A stretch of DNA of 64,000 nucleotides from JAJPIG01 sp035531675 (GTDB lineage: Bacteria; Desulfobacterota; Binatia; Binatales; Binataceae), in contig DATKSL010000031.1 of assembly GCA_035531675.1 (NCBI GenBank), positions 1 through 64,000 on the forward strand, read 5' to 3'. Both the position numbers and the translations under genes were made by a program. The notes under the pieces were generated by a model. That model was not told the DNA's origin, did not search any database, and saw only the letters and a list, made by a program, of their open reading frames with translations. Positions 51,348-60,469 of this stretch are shown in pieces; position 1 is the first letter of the stretch; each line of letters opens with the position of its first letter.

Positions 51348-52484
51348 TTAGTCGAGGACCAGCTTGGCGACCGCCTCGCGATGAATCGGCGCGTTGCCGA
51401 AGTTGGCCTCACCGGCCAGGGCGCGCCGATGGTAGAGATGCATGTCGTGCTCCCAGGTGAAGCCGATGCCGCCGTGCACCTGGATCGCGTCGCTGGTGAC
51501 GTTCTTGGCCATGTCCGAAGCATACGCCTTCGCCATCGCCACCGCCGCGGCCGCCTCGGGCGCGCGCTGATCGACGGTCCAGGCCGCGTAGTAGGCCAGC
51601 GAGCGGGCGTTCTCGATGGCGACCATCATGTCCACGCACTTGTGCTTGATCGCCTGGAAGGCGCCGATCGGCTTGCCGAACTGGGTGCGGGTCTTGGCGT
51701 ACTCGACCGCGAGGTCGAGCGCCTTTTGCGCCGTACCCACCATCTCGACCGCCAACGCGGTGGCCGCGATTTCGAGCAATCGCGTCAGCAGCGCGCCGCC
51801 CTCGTTCACGGCGCCGAGGATATTGGCCGCCGGCACCTCGACCTGATCGAATTTCACATGGCACAGCCGCCGCGTCATATCGACCGTCTTGAGCTGCGTG
51901 ACGGTGACGCCCTTGTCTTTGGTTCCGACGCACAGCAGCGTGATTCCGCGCTCGCCCTCGCCCGCCCCGGTGCGCGCCGCGACGGCGATACCGTGGGCGA
52001 CGTGGGCGTCGGGCACGAACATCTTTTCGCCCGACAGGATCCAGTTCGATCCCTTCTTCGAGGCCTTGATCTGGACGCCCGCCGGATCGAAACGTCCCGA
52101 GGCCTCCGCGACCGCGAGCGTGCCGATAAATTCGCCCGCCGCCATCTTCGGCAGCAGCTCTTTCTTGAGCGCCTCGGAGCCGCCCTCGACCGTCGCCGTC
52201 GCGCCGAGGATCGCGGCCGTGAAGAACGGCCCCGGCACCAGCGCCTTGCCGGCCTCCTCGAGGATCACGGTCATGTCGAGGAAGGTGCCGCCCTGCCCGC
52301 CGTAGCTTTCGGGGATCAGCAGCCCGGGCCATCCCAGCTCGGTGAGCTTCTTCCAGAAAGCGGGGTCGTGCGCGCTCTCGTCCGCCATCATGCGGCGCAC
52401 GAAGGTAGTCGGACAGTTATCGGCCAGAAAGCGCCGGGCCGCATCGCGCAGCATCTCCTGTTCTTCAGAAAAGCCGAAGTCCAA
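51348..52484 (-). CDS. Acyl-CoA dehydrogenase
   Basis: A 378-residue FAD acyl-CoA dehydrogenase: LAVAEASGRFD, RTQFGKPIGAFQAIKHK and QVHGGIGFTWEHDMHLY are family signatures. The GIGFTWEHD region resembles actinobacterial FadE-type subunits of steroid and branched-acyl dehydrogenases, which usually pair with a second subunit; no partner is adjacent. The start is TTG at 52484 with GGAGG 8 nt upstream, a convincing non-ATG start. Confidence 0.88.
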   Translation of the reverse strand: MDFGFSEEQEMLRDAARRFLADNCPTTFVRRMMADESAHDPAFWKKLTELGWPGLLIPESYGGQGGTFLDMTVILEEAGKALVPGPFFTAAILGATATVEGGSEALKKELLPKMAAGEFIGTLAVAEASGRFDPAGVQIKASKKGSNWILSGEKMFVPDAHVAHGIAVAARTGAGEGERGITLLCVGTKDKGVTVTQLKTVDMTRRLCHVKFDQVEVPAANILGAVNEGGALLTRLLEIAATALAVEMVGTAQKALDLAVEYAKTRTQFGKPIGAFQAIKHKCVDMMVAIENARSLAYYAAWTVDQRAPEAAAAVAMAKAYASDMAKNVTSDAIQVHGGIGFTWEHDMHLYHRRALAGEANFGNAPIHREAVAKLVLD

Positions 52485-52593
52485 CGTGCCGTCCTCCGTG
52501 GCCGGAAATCGGAATCCCGGCGTGGTCTGACGATGTGGCTAGCACTAATAGTTTTCGACGCGCAAGGCGCGACGCATCCCGCGACCGGCCGAG

Positions 52594-53781
52594 CTAGTGC
52601 AGCAGGCGGCGGCGTTCCGAGACCATCGCCAGCACGCCCGAGTATTGCAGCAATCCGGTCAGCGCCCCGGCCGGCCCGATCTCGAAGCCGGTGAAGAATC
52701 CCGCCACCGGCACCGGGCCGAAGTGGCGCCGGATATATGCCGAGTCATGGCCCGGCACCTGGTAGAGCCCGTTGCCGCGCGACACGCAATCGAAGTAGAG
52801 GCCGAAGGCCGGCGCCTCGGTCTGGCGGGCGGTCATTTCATCGAGCGTGAGTTTCAGATCGTTGCGCGCGCGCTCGCCGTCGCGCAGCGCGAAGCCGACC
52901 AGGTCGCCGACCGCCGGCCGATGGCCGACCGCGAGCATCCCATGCTCGGGGCTGGCGCCGACCAGGTTGCGCAGGAAAAAGTTGCCGCGCTCGAGCTGCT
53001 CGGCTTTGGGATCGTGCGGTACGGCCAGGAACACGTAAGCCATCGCACGGCGCAGCTCGTCGGCCAGCGGGCCGACGGTCTCGGCAAAGACCTTGAAGGC
53101 GGGCCGGCCATCAAGCTCGATCAGCACGTTATCGCGCACCGCGGTGACCCGATGGCCGCGGCCCAGCGGCGCGCAAGCCAGCGAGGCGCCGACGTTGAGA
53201 TCGAACTCGCCGCTCAGCACCATCCCGGAGACCGCGTTGGAGCTGACCGTATCGCCACAGAAGACGAAGGTCTCGCCGATGGTGCCGTCTTCGGTGGCAC
53301 CACCGCCGACCGTCGTCACACCCGCGGGCAGCTCGCGGGCGAGCGCCCCCAGCATCGGTTCGGGTTCGAGATTGTAGGTATCCGCGAACAGGCACAGCAG
53401 CCGCTCCGGACCCGAGGCGCGCCGCACCGCCGCGGCGATTTCAGCCGCGCTCTGGGGGCCGCGGCCGCGCAGCGAGGGCACGAAGAAGCGGGTCGCCGCG
53501 AGGCCCGCCAGCACCATCACCGCGATCGCGGGTCCGGACTCGATTTCGTGCTCGCCCGCTATCACGCCGCCGGCGCTGCATCCGGCCACCTCGCGGGTGC
53601 CGGCGGTTTCGCCGACCGTGCGGATGACGGCGTGGAAGGCGGCGCCGTGGGCGGTGGTCGCAAAACACAGCGCCGCGTCGGCCCGGGTGAGTCCCGCGGC
53701 TTTGAGCGCGATCGCGGTCGCCTCGCTGGCGGCGGCGCGCGGATTGTTGGCGATCGAATGTCCGACGCCTGCGCGGATCAT
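52594..53781 (-). CDS. FIST-domain protein
   Basis: A 395-residue protein with a FIST_N domain (AGVGHSIANNPRAAASEA, VAGCSAGGVIAGEHE) and a C-terminal FIST_C domain (NLVGASPEHGMLAVG, AFGLYFDCVSRGNGLY, VAGFFTGFEIGP). FIST domains are predicted small-ligand sensors, often fused to signalling modules; this one stands alone. ATG 53781 is used because the frame upstream overlaps the M20 peptidase gene (stop at 53798). Confidence 0.85.
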   Translation of the reverse strand: MIRAGVGHSIANNPRAAASEATAIALKAAGLTRADAALCFATTAHGAAFHAVIRTVGETAGTREVAGCSAGGVIAGEHEIESGPAIAVMVLAGLAATRFFVPSLRGRGPQSAAEIAAAVRRASGPERLLCLFADTYNLEPEPMLGALARELPAGVTTVGGGATEDGTIGETFVFCGDTVSSNAVSGMVLSGEFDLNVGASLACAPLGRGHRVTAVRDNVLIELDGRPAFKVFAETVGPLADELRRAMAYVFLAVPHDPKAEQLERGNFFLRNLVGASPEHGMLAVGHRPAVGDLVGFALRDGERARNDLKLTLDEMTARQTEAPAFGLYFDCVSRGNGLYQVPGHDSAYIRRHFGPVPVAGFFTGFEIGPAGALTGLLQYSGVLAMVSERRRLLH

Positions 53782-53797
53782 GGCTTTGTCCCGGCGC

Positions 53798-55321
53798 TCA
53801 TTGTCCCTCGCGTCCACCAAGAATCTCCAGCAGCGCGACCATCCGTTCAATCCCCCCGCGAAGATTCTTCACCGCGATGCGCTCGTTGACGCCGTGTATC
53901 TCGTGCATCTCGGCCGGGGTGATTTCGAGCGGTGTAAACCCGTATGCGATGATCCCTTTCTCCCGGAAATAGTGGCTGTCGGTGAAGCCGTCGAGCAGGC
54001 GCGGCACGGTCGGGGCCTTGTCGAAATGCTGTGCGACAATCCGGATGGCGTTCATCAGCAACGAGCGCTGCGGCGACGAGGCCGGCGGAAAGTTCAGCAG
54101 CACGTCGACCTTGATCGACTTGTCGCCGATCACCTTGCGCAGCGTGGCGAGGAATTCCTTCTTGTTGGTGCCGGGCAGCAGGCGACAATCGACCTCGGCG
54201 TAAGCGGTGGCGGGAATCGAGTTGGTCTTGTCGCTGCCGTGGAGCACGGTCGGTGCGATAGTGTCGCGGACCTGCGCGTTTTGCGACGGCACGGCGACAA
54301 AATTGCGCGCGAAGGCCGGATCGTTGCGCAGCGCCGCGGGAAGATTGGCGAACTGATCGGGTTCATCGCCCAGGCTCGCCAGCGAGCGGAAGTAATCGCG
54401 CACCGGATTTATCACCCGGATCGGCGTGTGGAAGGTATCGAGCCGATCGAGCGCCGCCACCAGCCTGGTCACCGCGCTGGTCTGCGGCGGCACCGCCGCA
54501 TGGCCGGCCGGGCCGGCGGCCGTGAGCCGCAGCCACAGCGGGGTCTTCTCCGTCACCGAGACGGTATAGAGCTTGCCGCTCTTCTGGACCAGGATTCCGC
54601 CGCCCTCATTCAACACGTAACCGGCGTCGGCATAGAGGTCGGGCTCATGACTGATCACCCAGCCCGCGCCGGCCGCGCCGCCGACCTCCTCGCCGGCGGT
54701 GGCCAGAAACAACACGTCGCGATCGAGCAGCACGCCACTGCGCTTGATCGCCAGCATCGCCATCAGCTCGACCACCCCGGGGCCCTTGTCATCGAGCGCG
54801 CCGCGGCCCCATATTTCGCCGTTCTTGACGGTGCCCGAGAACGGCGGCACCTGCCACTCCTTGGGATTGGCCGGTACCACGTCCATATGACTCAGCAGGA
54901 TGATCGATTTGGTATGGCGCCCGATGCCGTGCAGCCGGGCGGCCAGGATGGCGCGGCCGGGCGATGACTCCCAGATGGTCGCGGGAATCCCGGCGGCGAG
55001 GAATTTTTCGCGCAGCATCTTCGCCGCCGGCAGTTCGTTACCCGGCGGATCGGTGGTGTTGATGCGGATGTACTTGGAGAGCAGATCGGTCGCTTCCTGG
55101 GTGATCTTGTTCCAGTCGATCGGCTTGGCGACCGGCTTCACGATCGCGCGCCGCCGGCTTTGCGCACCGGCCGCCGATCCGCCGTCCAGCGTCAGGAGCG
55201 CCACTGCGATCAGCATCGCGAGCGCGGTCAGCGCGCCGGCCGTGCAACAATTCCGGAGCGGGGGGCGCGGCAAAAAACGTCCTGCTTGTGGAGTCATGGT
55301 TCGGAACGGTTTGTAGCGCAT
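53798..55321 (-). CDS. M20-family metallopeptidase, membrane-anchored or secreted
   Basis: A 507-residue zinc peptidase of the M20 family. Metal ligands and the catalytic residue lie in SHMDVVP (H, D), GRGALDDKG, ATAGEEVGG (catalytic and metal Glu) and the final EIHGVNERI (His). A hydrophobic N-terminal stretch (residues 25-50) suggests export or anchoring. Long M20 enzymes of this type include carboxypeptidase PM20D1-like amino-acylases. ATG 55321 and 55297 are both possible; the gene diverges from nth with 17 nt between starts. Confidence 0.82.
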   Translation of the reverse strand: MRYKPFRTMTPQAGRFLPRPPLRNCCTAGALTALAMLIAVALLTLDGGSAAGAQSRRRAIVKPVAKPIDWNKITQEATDLLSKYIRINTTDPPGNELPAAKMLREKFLAAGIPATIWESSPGRAILAARLHGIGRHTKSIILLSHMDVVPANPKEWQVPPFSGTVKNGEIWGRGALDDKGPGVVELMAMLAIKRSGVLLDRDVLFLATAGEEVGGAAGAGWVISHEPDLYADAGYVLNEGGGILVQKSGKLYTVSVTEKTPLWLRLTAAGPAGHAAVPPQTSAVTRLVAALDRLDTFHTPIRVINPVRDYFRSLASLGDEPDQFANLPAALRNDPAFARNFVAVPSQNAQVRDTIAPTVLHGSDKTNSIPATAYAEVDCRLLPGTNKKEFLATLRKVIGDKSIKVDVLLNFPPASSPQRSLLMNAIRIVAQHFDKAPTVPRLLDGFTDSHYFREKGIIAYGFTPLEITPAEMHEIHGVNERIAVKNLRGGIERMVALLEILGGREGQ

Positions 55322-55338
55322 GCTAGATCTCATCCGCA

Positions 55339-56067
55339 ATGCGCTCTGCGGCCGACAGCTCTACGCCGACGATTAACGGACGCACGCGCGCGCGATCGCG
55401 AGGACCGCGGCTCAACGCCGCCACGGTCGGGCGCACGCTCGCCATCCTGCGCCACGAGTCGGCGCGCTGGAACGCTCCGATCCTGACCCTGATGGCGGCG
55501 CAACGCGACGATCCGTTTCTGACCCTGATCGGATGTATCCTGAGTCTCCGCACTCGCGACGAGACCACCGCGGTCGCCGCCGAGCGCCTGTTCAGCCGTG
55601 CGGCGACGCCCGCTGCGATACTGAAGCTGCGGCCCGCCGTGTTGATGCAGCTTATCTACCCGGTCGGCTTCTACCGCACCAAGACCCGGGTGATTCGCGA
55701 CATTTGTCGCGCGCTCATCGAGCGTTTCGAGGGGCGCGTGCCCGACGATATCGACGCGCTGGTGACGCTCAAGGGAGTCGGCCGCAAGACCGCCAACCTG
55801 GTGGTGACCGAGGCTTACCGCAAGCCCGGAATCTGCGTCGACACGCACGTCCATCGGATCTCGAATCGATGGGGACTGGTGCGCACGCGCACTCCCGACC
55901 AGACCGAGACCGCGCTGCGCGAGGTGCTGCCGCGCCGCTACTGGCTGCATTACAATCGCATCCTGGTCGCCTTCGGCCAGACGCTGTGCCATCCGCTGTC
56001 GCCGCGATGCTCGTCCTGTCCGGTTGAGCATCTGTGTCCGCGTATCGGGGTTGGACGTTCGCGCTGA
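55339..56067 (+). CDS. nth: Endonuclease III
   Basis: A 242-residue DNA glycosylase/AP lyase. The helix-hairpin-helix LKGVGRKTANLVV includes the catalytic Lys, the catalytic Asp is in VDTHVHRI, and the [4Fe-4S] loop has C-x6-C-x2-C-x5-C (CHPLSPRCSSCPVEHLC). It removes oxidised pyrimidines in base excision repair. The N-terminal 25 residues are Arg-rich and not conserved, so translation might begin further in. Confidence 0.9.
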   Translation: MRSAADSSTPTINGRTRARSRGPRLNAATVGRTLAILRHESARWNAPILTLMAAQRDDPFLTLIGCILSLRTRDETTAVAAERLFSRAATPAAILKLRPAVLMQLIYPVGFYRTKTRVIRDICRALIERFEGRVPDDIDALVTLKGVGRKTANLVVTEAYRKPGICVDTHVHRISNRWGLVRTRTPDQTETALREVLPRRYWLHYNRILVAFGQTLCHPLSPRCSSCPVEHLCPRIGVGRSR

Positions 56068-56116
56068 ACGCGCCGTATAGTTCACTGTTCGCATTGCACC
56101 TGGCGGGAGGATTCTG

Positions 56117-57007
56117 ATGGGTATCGAAGTCGGCTTTGTCGGGTTGGGCAACATGGGTCTGCCGATGGCCGAGGCGTTGATCGACGCCGGCATGAGCCTG
56201 GCGGTCTACAATCGCACCGGCGCCAAAGCCGAACCGCTGGTCGCCAAGGGGGCGCGGCGCGCCACCAGCGCCGCCGAGGCGGCGACGCCCGGCGCAATCG
56301 CGATCACGATGGTCGCCGACGACGCGGCGCTCGAAAGCGTCACGCTGGGCGAGGCCGGCCTGGCCGCGCGGCTCGGCAAGGGCGGCATCCATCTCTCGAT
56401 GAGCACGGTTTCGCCGGCTCTCGCGCAACGGCTGGCCGAATATCACGCGCGCTACGGCGGGACCTACCTGGCCGCGCCGGTGTTCGGGCGTCCGGACCGG
56501 GCCCGCGCGCGCAAGCTCTGGATCGTCATCTCGGGGGCGGCGGCGGCCAAGGAGCGGGTGCGCCCGCTGCTCGAAGCGATGGGCCAGCAGACCTTCGATA
56601 TGGGCGAGCAGCCGGCCGCGGCCAATGTCATGAAGCTGGTCAACAACTTCTTGATCATGAACGCCATCGAGGCGCTCTCGGAAGCGCTGGTGATGGCCGA
56701 GAAGGGCGGCCTCGACCCAACGATGGTGGCGCGGGTGCTGACCGGCTCGCTGTTCAATTGCCCGCTCTACCAGGGCTATCTCGACACCATCATCAAGCGC
56801 GCCTTCGAACCGGCCGGGTTCAAGCTCAAGCTGGGATTGAAGGATATCGAACTGGCGCTGGAGATGGCCGGGGATGCCAGCGTGCCGGTGCCCAGCGCCA
56901 GCCTGATCCGCGATCGCATCCTGACGGGCTTGGCGCGCGGCCGGGGCGAGATGGACTGGGCCGTGGTCGCCCTGGGTGCGCGCGAGGACGCCGGCCTCAA
57001 GCCGTAG
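56117..57007 (+). CDS. Beta-hydroxyacid dehydrogenase (3-hydroxyisobutyrate dehydrogenase family)
   Basis: A 296-residue NAD(P)-dependent enzyme: nucleotide loop GFVGLGNMGLPMAEAL, substrate region DAPVFG-equivalent AAPVFGRP, and catalytic Lys in NVMKLVNNF. Family members reduce or oxidise 3-hydroxyisobutyrate, tartronate semialdehyde or succinic/glyoxylic semialdehydes; the sequence does not settle which. Note AAPVFGRP in place of the more usual DAPVSGG. GGGAGGA precedes the ATG. Confidence 0.85.
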   Translation: MGIEVGFVGLGNMGLPMAEALIDAGMSLAVYNRTGAKAEPLVAKGARRATSAAEAATPGAIAITMVADDAALESVTLGEAGLAARLGKGGIHLSMSTVSPALAQRLAEYHARYGGTYLAAPVFGRPDRARARKLWIVISGAAAAKERVRPLLEAMGQQTFDMGEQPAAANVMKLVNNFLIMNAIEALSEALVMAEKGGLDPTMVARVLTGSLFNCPLYQGYLDTIIKRAFEPAGFKLKLGLKDIELALEMAGDASVPVPSASLIRDRILTGLARGRGEMDWAVVALGAREDAGLKP

Positions 57008-57171
57008 GGCGCAGCGTCGCGGCGCGGACGAGGAGACGCACGGGACCAGCGCCGCTCCTCCGTCAAGGCCCACGATCCGTTGGCTTTTCCGGGCCCAGCG
57101 ATCTTACAAGTTGCGGAACTCGCCATCCTTAACTATCCTTTTTCACAGAGGGGGGCGGCTGCGCCTCCGGG

Positions 57172-58509
57172 ATGTTTCCCTCGGTTATGTTGCCCGCTTC
57201 ATACAACCCGAGAGGCGAAGAAAAGCTCAAGCTCATTCTCGGCCAGCTCACCGCCCTGCGCTCGCGCCTCAACGGCCTGGCCTTCCAGCAGGGGCTCTTC
57301 ATCGGGCTGGCGCTGCTGGTCTCGACCGCCGCCATCGTGGTGCTGATGGCTTATGTGCTGCCGGCCCTGGCTTTCCTGACGATCGGCACGGCGGTGACGC
57401 TCGCCTGCCTGGCGGGCCTGACGCTTGCGATCCGGCACGCGTGGCGGATGTATCAGAGTGCCGAGGCGGTCGCGGCGCTGGCCGACCGGCGCGCCGAATT
57501 GAAGGGTCGTCTGCAGACCCTGGTCGCCCTGCAAAAACAGACCGCGCGCTCGCCGTTGTGGCCTTACCTGGTCGAGGACGCGACGCTCAGGCGCGAGGAG
57601 TTCGCCCCCGCCCGCATCGAGCGCCGCCGCGTCTCGCGCACGCTCTACGCCCTGCTGGCCGCGTTGATAGTCGCCGGGCTGGTCGCCCCGGTCACCAGCC
57701 GCGCCCGGCGTCCGGTCGCGCTCGCCAAGCGCGGTCAGGGACCGCTCACGCTCAACCTGCGCGACCTCAATATCCAGCCCTCCGATGGCTCGGTGCAGAA
57801 CGGCGGCCGTTTGAGCGGCGACCCGCGCACCATGCGCAAGCTGGCCCAGATGCTGGCCGAGGCGCAACGTAAGGAGCAGCACAAAGACCTGCTTTCCAAG
57901 ATGATGCGGTCGGCGCATAAGCTCGCCGGCAGTCTCCAGGACAAGATCACCGGACAAAAGACGCCACCGCTCGATATCCGGCTGGCTGACAACGGCGGCT
58001 CCGGGTCGAATCCCACGCCGCCGCCGGCAGAGCCCAAGCACAATCCGTCGACGTCGAACGGACAGTCAGCCGCGACCGGCAGCCCGCAATCGGGTGCCCA
58101 GGTACCGGACCAGGGCGCGGACCGGACGCCGCCGGGTGAAAAATCCAACGGGCTTGCGATGCGACCGGCGCCCGGCACCCCGACCGAGAGCCAGCCATCG
58201 AGCGGCACCGACACCCGCCCCTTCGCCGATCAACAGCGCAGCGGCAACGACGCCGGCGGCGCTTCACATGGCGCCGGCACCGATCCGGAAGGGCTCTACG
58301 GTCCGCCTGACAAGCAGGCCAAGGCCGAGAGCAGCTTCCAAATCGCGATCGACGCCCGTGCGGGGTCGGCCGGCCATGCCTCCGACCGCGCCTATCCGCC
58401 CAAGGTTATTGCCCCGCTCAACACCGACCAGCATCCCGACGAGCCGATCGGACGCATCGCCGTGCCGGCCTCGGATCGCAACACCATCAAAAGGATCTTC
58501 GAACGATGA
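57172..58509 (+). CDS. Membrane protein with Pro/Ser-rich tail, first gene of the MoxR operon
   Basis: A 445-residue protein I cannot assign to a named family. Two membrane segments lie about residues 43-62 and 64-85, and a third about 157-176; between them is a charged helical stretch (EAVAALADRRAELKGRLQTL). From about 265 onward it is low-complexity and rich in Gly, Pro, Ser and Asn. The stop overlaps the MoxR start by 4 nt, so it belongs to the MoxR-DUF58-BatA-VWA unit; large DUF4175-type membrane proteins occupy this place in some genomes. ATG 57187 is an alternative start. Confidence 0.6.
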   Translation: MFPSVMLPASYNPRGEEKLKLILGQLTALRSRLNGLAFQQGLFIGLALLVSTAAIVVLMAYVLPALAFLTIGTAVTLACLAGLTLAIRHAWRMYQSAEAVAALADRRAELKGRLQTLVALQKQTARSPLWPYLVEDATLRREEFAPARIERRRVSRTLYALLAALIVAGLVAPVTSRARRPVALAKRGQGPLTLNLRDLNIQPSDGSVQNGGRLSGDPRTMRKLAQMLAEAQRKEQHKDLLSKMMRSAHKLAGSLQDKITGQKTPPLDIRLADNGGSGSNPTPPPAEPKHNPSTSNGQSAATGSPQSGAQVPDQGADRTPPGEKSNGLAMRPAPGTPTESQPSSGTDTRPFADQQRSGNDAGGASHGAGTDPEGLYGPPDKQAKAESSFQIAIDARAGSAGHASDRAYPPKVIAPLNTDQHPDEPIGRIAVPASDRNTIKRIFER

Positions 58510-59546
58510 GCGCCGCGCTGGCTGAACCCCTGACGATCGCCGACTTCGCCCGCACCTTCCGCCGCATCCAGGGCGAAATTCACAAGGTGATCGTCGGACA
58601 CGAACAGGCCGTCGAGGGGCTGCTGAGCGCGCTGTTCGCCGGCGGCCACGTGCTGATCGAGGGCGTCCCCGGCACCGGCAAAACCACGCTGGTCAAGACC
58701 CTCGGCACGGCGCTTAACTTGAGCTTCAACCGCATCCAGTTCACCGTCGATTTGATGCCGGCCGATATCACCGGCACGCGCGTGATTTTGACCGGCGACG
58801 ACAACCGTCGCGAATTCACCTTCCAGCCCGGTCCCGTCTTCTGCCACATCCTGCTCGGCGACGAGATTAACCGCGCCACTCCCAAGACCCAGTCGGCGCT
58901 GCTCGAAGCGATGGCCGAGTTGCAGGTCACGGTCGCCGGCAAGAGCTATCGCCTGGCGCCACCCTACTTCGTGATGGCGACGCTCAACCCCATCGAGATG
59001 GAAGGCACCTACGCGCTGCCCGAAGCGCAGCTCGATCGGTTCATCTTCAAGGTCGGCCTCGAATTCCCCGACGAGGCCGAGCTGGTGCGTATCATCTCGT
59101 CGACCACCGGACCCGAGGAGGCCGGCATCGAGCCGGTCTTCGCGCATGGCGAAGCCGCCAGCCGTATCGAGGCGTTGAAGCGTCTGGTGCGCGAGGTGAT
59201 GGTGGCGCCGGCGATCGAGCAGTATGCGGCCAGGATGGTCCGCGCGACCCAGCCGCTCGGCGCGAAATTTCTCGGCGAGCGCGGCGCTACGCCGGTTGAC
59301 GACGCGGTCAGTCGCTACGTCAGCTTCGGCTCCAGCCCGCGCGGCGCGCAGGCCCTGATTCTCGGCGCCAAGGTCCGCGCGCTGCTCGATGGCCGCGCCA
59401 ATATCGCTTACGAGGATATCGACGCGATTGCGCCGCTCGCCCTGCAGCATCGCATCATGCTCAACTACGCCGCCCATTCCGATGCCGTCGACGCCGCCCA
59501 CGTGGTCGAACGGGTGGTCAAATCGGTCCGCGCGGCGCGCGCCTGA
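58506..59546 (+). CDS. MoxR-family AAA+ ATPase
   Basis: A 346-residue MoxR ATPase: Walker A GVPGTGKTT, Walker B LLGDEINRA, sensor-1 MATLNP, GTYALPEAQLDRF and the lid motif YVSFGSSPRGAQAL. MoxR proteins remodel or mature partner proteins and act with VWA-domain proteins, here supplied by the next three genes. Its ATG overlaps the upstream stop, and DUF58 follows 15 nt downstream. Confidence 0.93.
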   Translation: MSAALAEPLTIADFARTFRRIQGEIHKVIVGHEQAVEGLLSALFAGGHVLIEGVPGTGKTTLVKTLGTALNLSFNRIQFTVDLMPADITGTRVILTGDDNRREFTFQPGPVFCHILLGDEINRATPKTQSALLEAMAELQVTVAGKSYRLAPPYFVMATLNPIEMEGTYALPEAQLDRFIFKVGLEFPDEAELVRIISSTTGPEEAGIEPVFAHGEAASRIEALKRLVREVMVAPAIEQYAARMVRATQPLGAKFLGERGATPVDDAVSRYVSFGSSPRGAQALILGAKVRALLDGRANIAYEDIDAIAPLALQHRIMLNYAAHSDAVDAAHVVERVVKSVRAARA

Positions 59547-59561
59547 CGGAGATCATCGCGG

Positions 59562-60467
59562 ATGCTCGAGGCGCGCGCGTTCGAGCCTGAATTTCTGGGC
59601 CGGCTGGACCGGCTGGCACTCGGTATCAAGCGCGCCCGCACCGCGCGCGTAGGCCAGCGCACCCTCGGCCGCATCCACGGCCTCGGCATCGAGGTCGAGA
59701 ATTTCAAGACTTATGCGGAGGGCGACGATCTCCGCTTCCTGGACTGGAACGCCTTCGCCCGCCTCGACGACCTGCTGCTTCGCACCTACCGCGCCACGCG
59801 CCAGGTCGAGGTCACGGTGCTGGTCGACGCCAGCGCTTCGATGGCGGTGCCGCGCGCCGACGACAAGCTCGGCTTCGCGCTGCTGCTCGGCGCGGCGCTG
59901 GCTTACCTTGGCATCGGCGAGAACGACGCGGTGCGGATGGTGAGCTTCGCGATGCACCGCGGCAAGCTGCGGCTGGACCGCAGCGCCGTCTACTCGCGCC
60001 GCGAAATGTATCCGCAACTGAAGCCGTTCATCAACGCCATCCGGCCCGAGGGTTCGACCCGGCTGGCCGCGATGGCCGAACAGTTGCTGAGCGAGCGCCG
60101 GCCCGCGGGGCTCATGATCCTGCTCTCGGACTTCCTGGTCGACCCGTCCGACTACGAGGACGCGCTGACCCGGCTGACGATTGCGCGCCATGAACTCAAA
60201 GTCGTGCACGTGATGGGCGAGCGCGAGAGCAGCGGCCAGTTCGGCGACCACGTCATGCGCGTGCGCGACAGCGAGAGCGGCGAAGTCCGCGAGCTGGCGC
60301 TCGGCGAAGACGCCGGCGAGCGCTATCGCCGCCGGGTCGAGGAGCTGGCCGCACGGTTGCGCGATTTCTGTACCCGCCGCGGCATCACCTACGTGCGCGC
60401 CTTCGGCGCCCCGAACCTCGACCACATTCTCACCAGCGAGTTTCCGCGCCTGGGCCTGGTCGTCTAG
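59562..60467 (+). CDS. DUF58 protein with VWA domain
   Basis: A 301-residue protein. The DUF58 signature GDDLRFLDWNAFARLDDLLLRTY leads directly into a von Willebrand A fold with an intact MIDAS D-A-S-A-S (LVDASASMAVP), followed by the LILLSDFLVD strand. DUF58 proteins are the standard partner of MoxR ATPases. GGAG precedes the ATG; the next gene begins 2 nt after the stop. Confidence 0.92.
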   Translation: MLEARAFEPEFLGRLDRLALGIKRARTARVGQRTLGRIHGLGIEVENFKTYAEGDDLRFLDWNAFARLDDLLLRTYRATRQVEVTVLVDASASMAVPRADDKLGFALLLGAALAYLGIGENDAVRMVSFAMHRGKLRLDRSAVYSRREMYPQLKPFINAIRPEGSTRLAAMAEQLLSERRPAGLMILLSDFLVDPSDYEDALTRLTIARHELKVVHVMGERESSGQFGDHVMRVRDSESGEVRELALGEDAGERYRRRVEELAARLRDFCTRRGITYVRAFGAPNLDHILTSEFPRLGLVV

Positions 60468-60469
60468 CG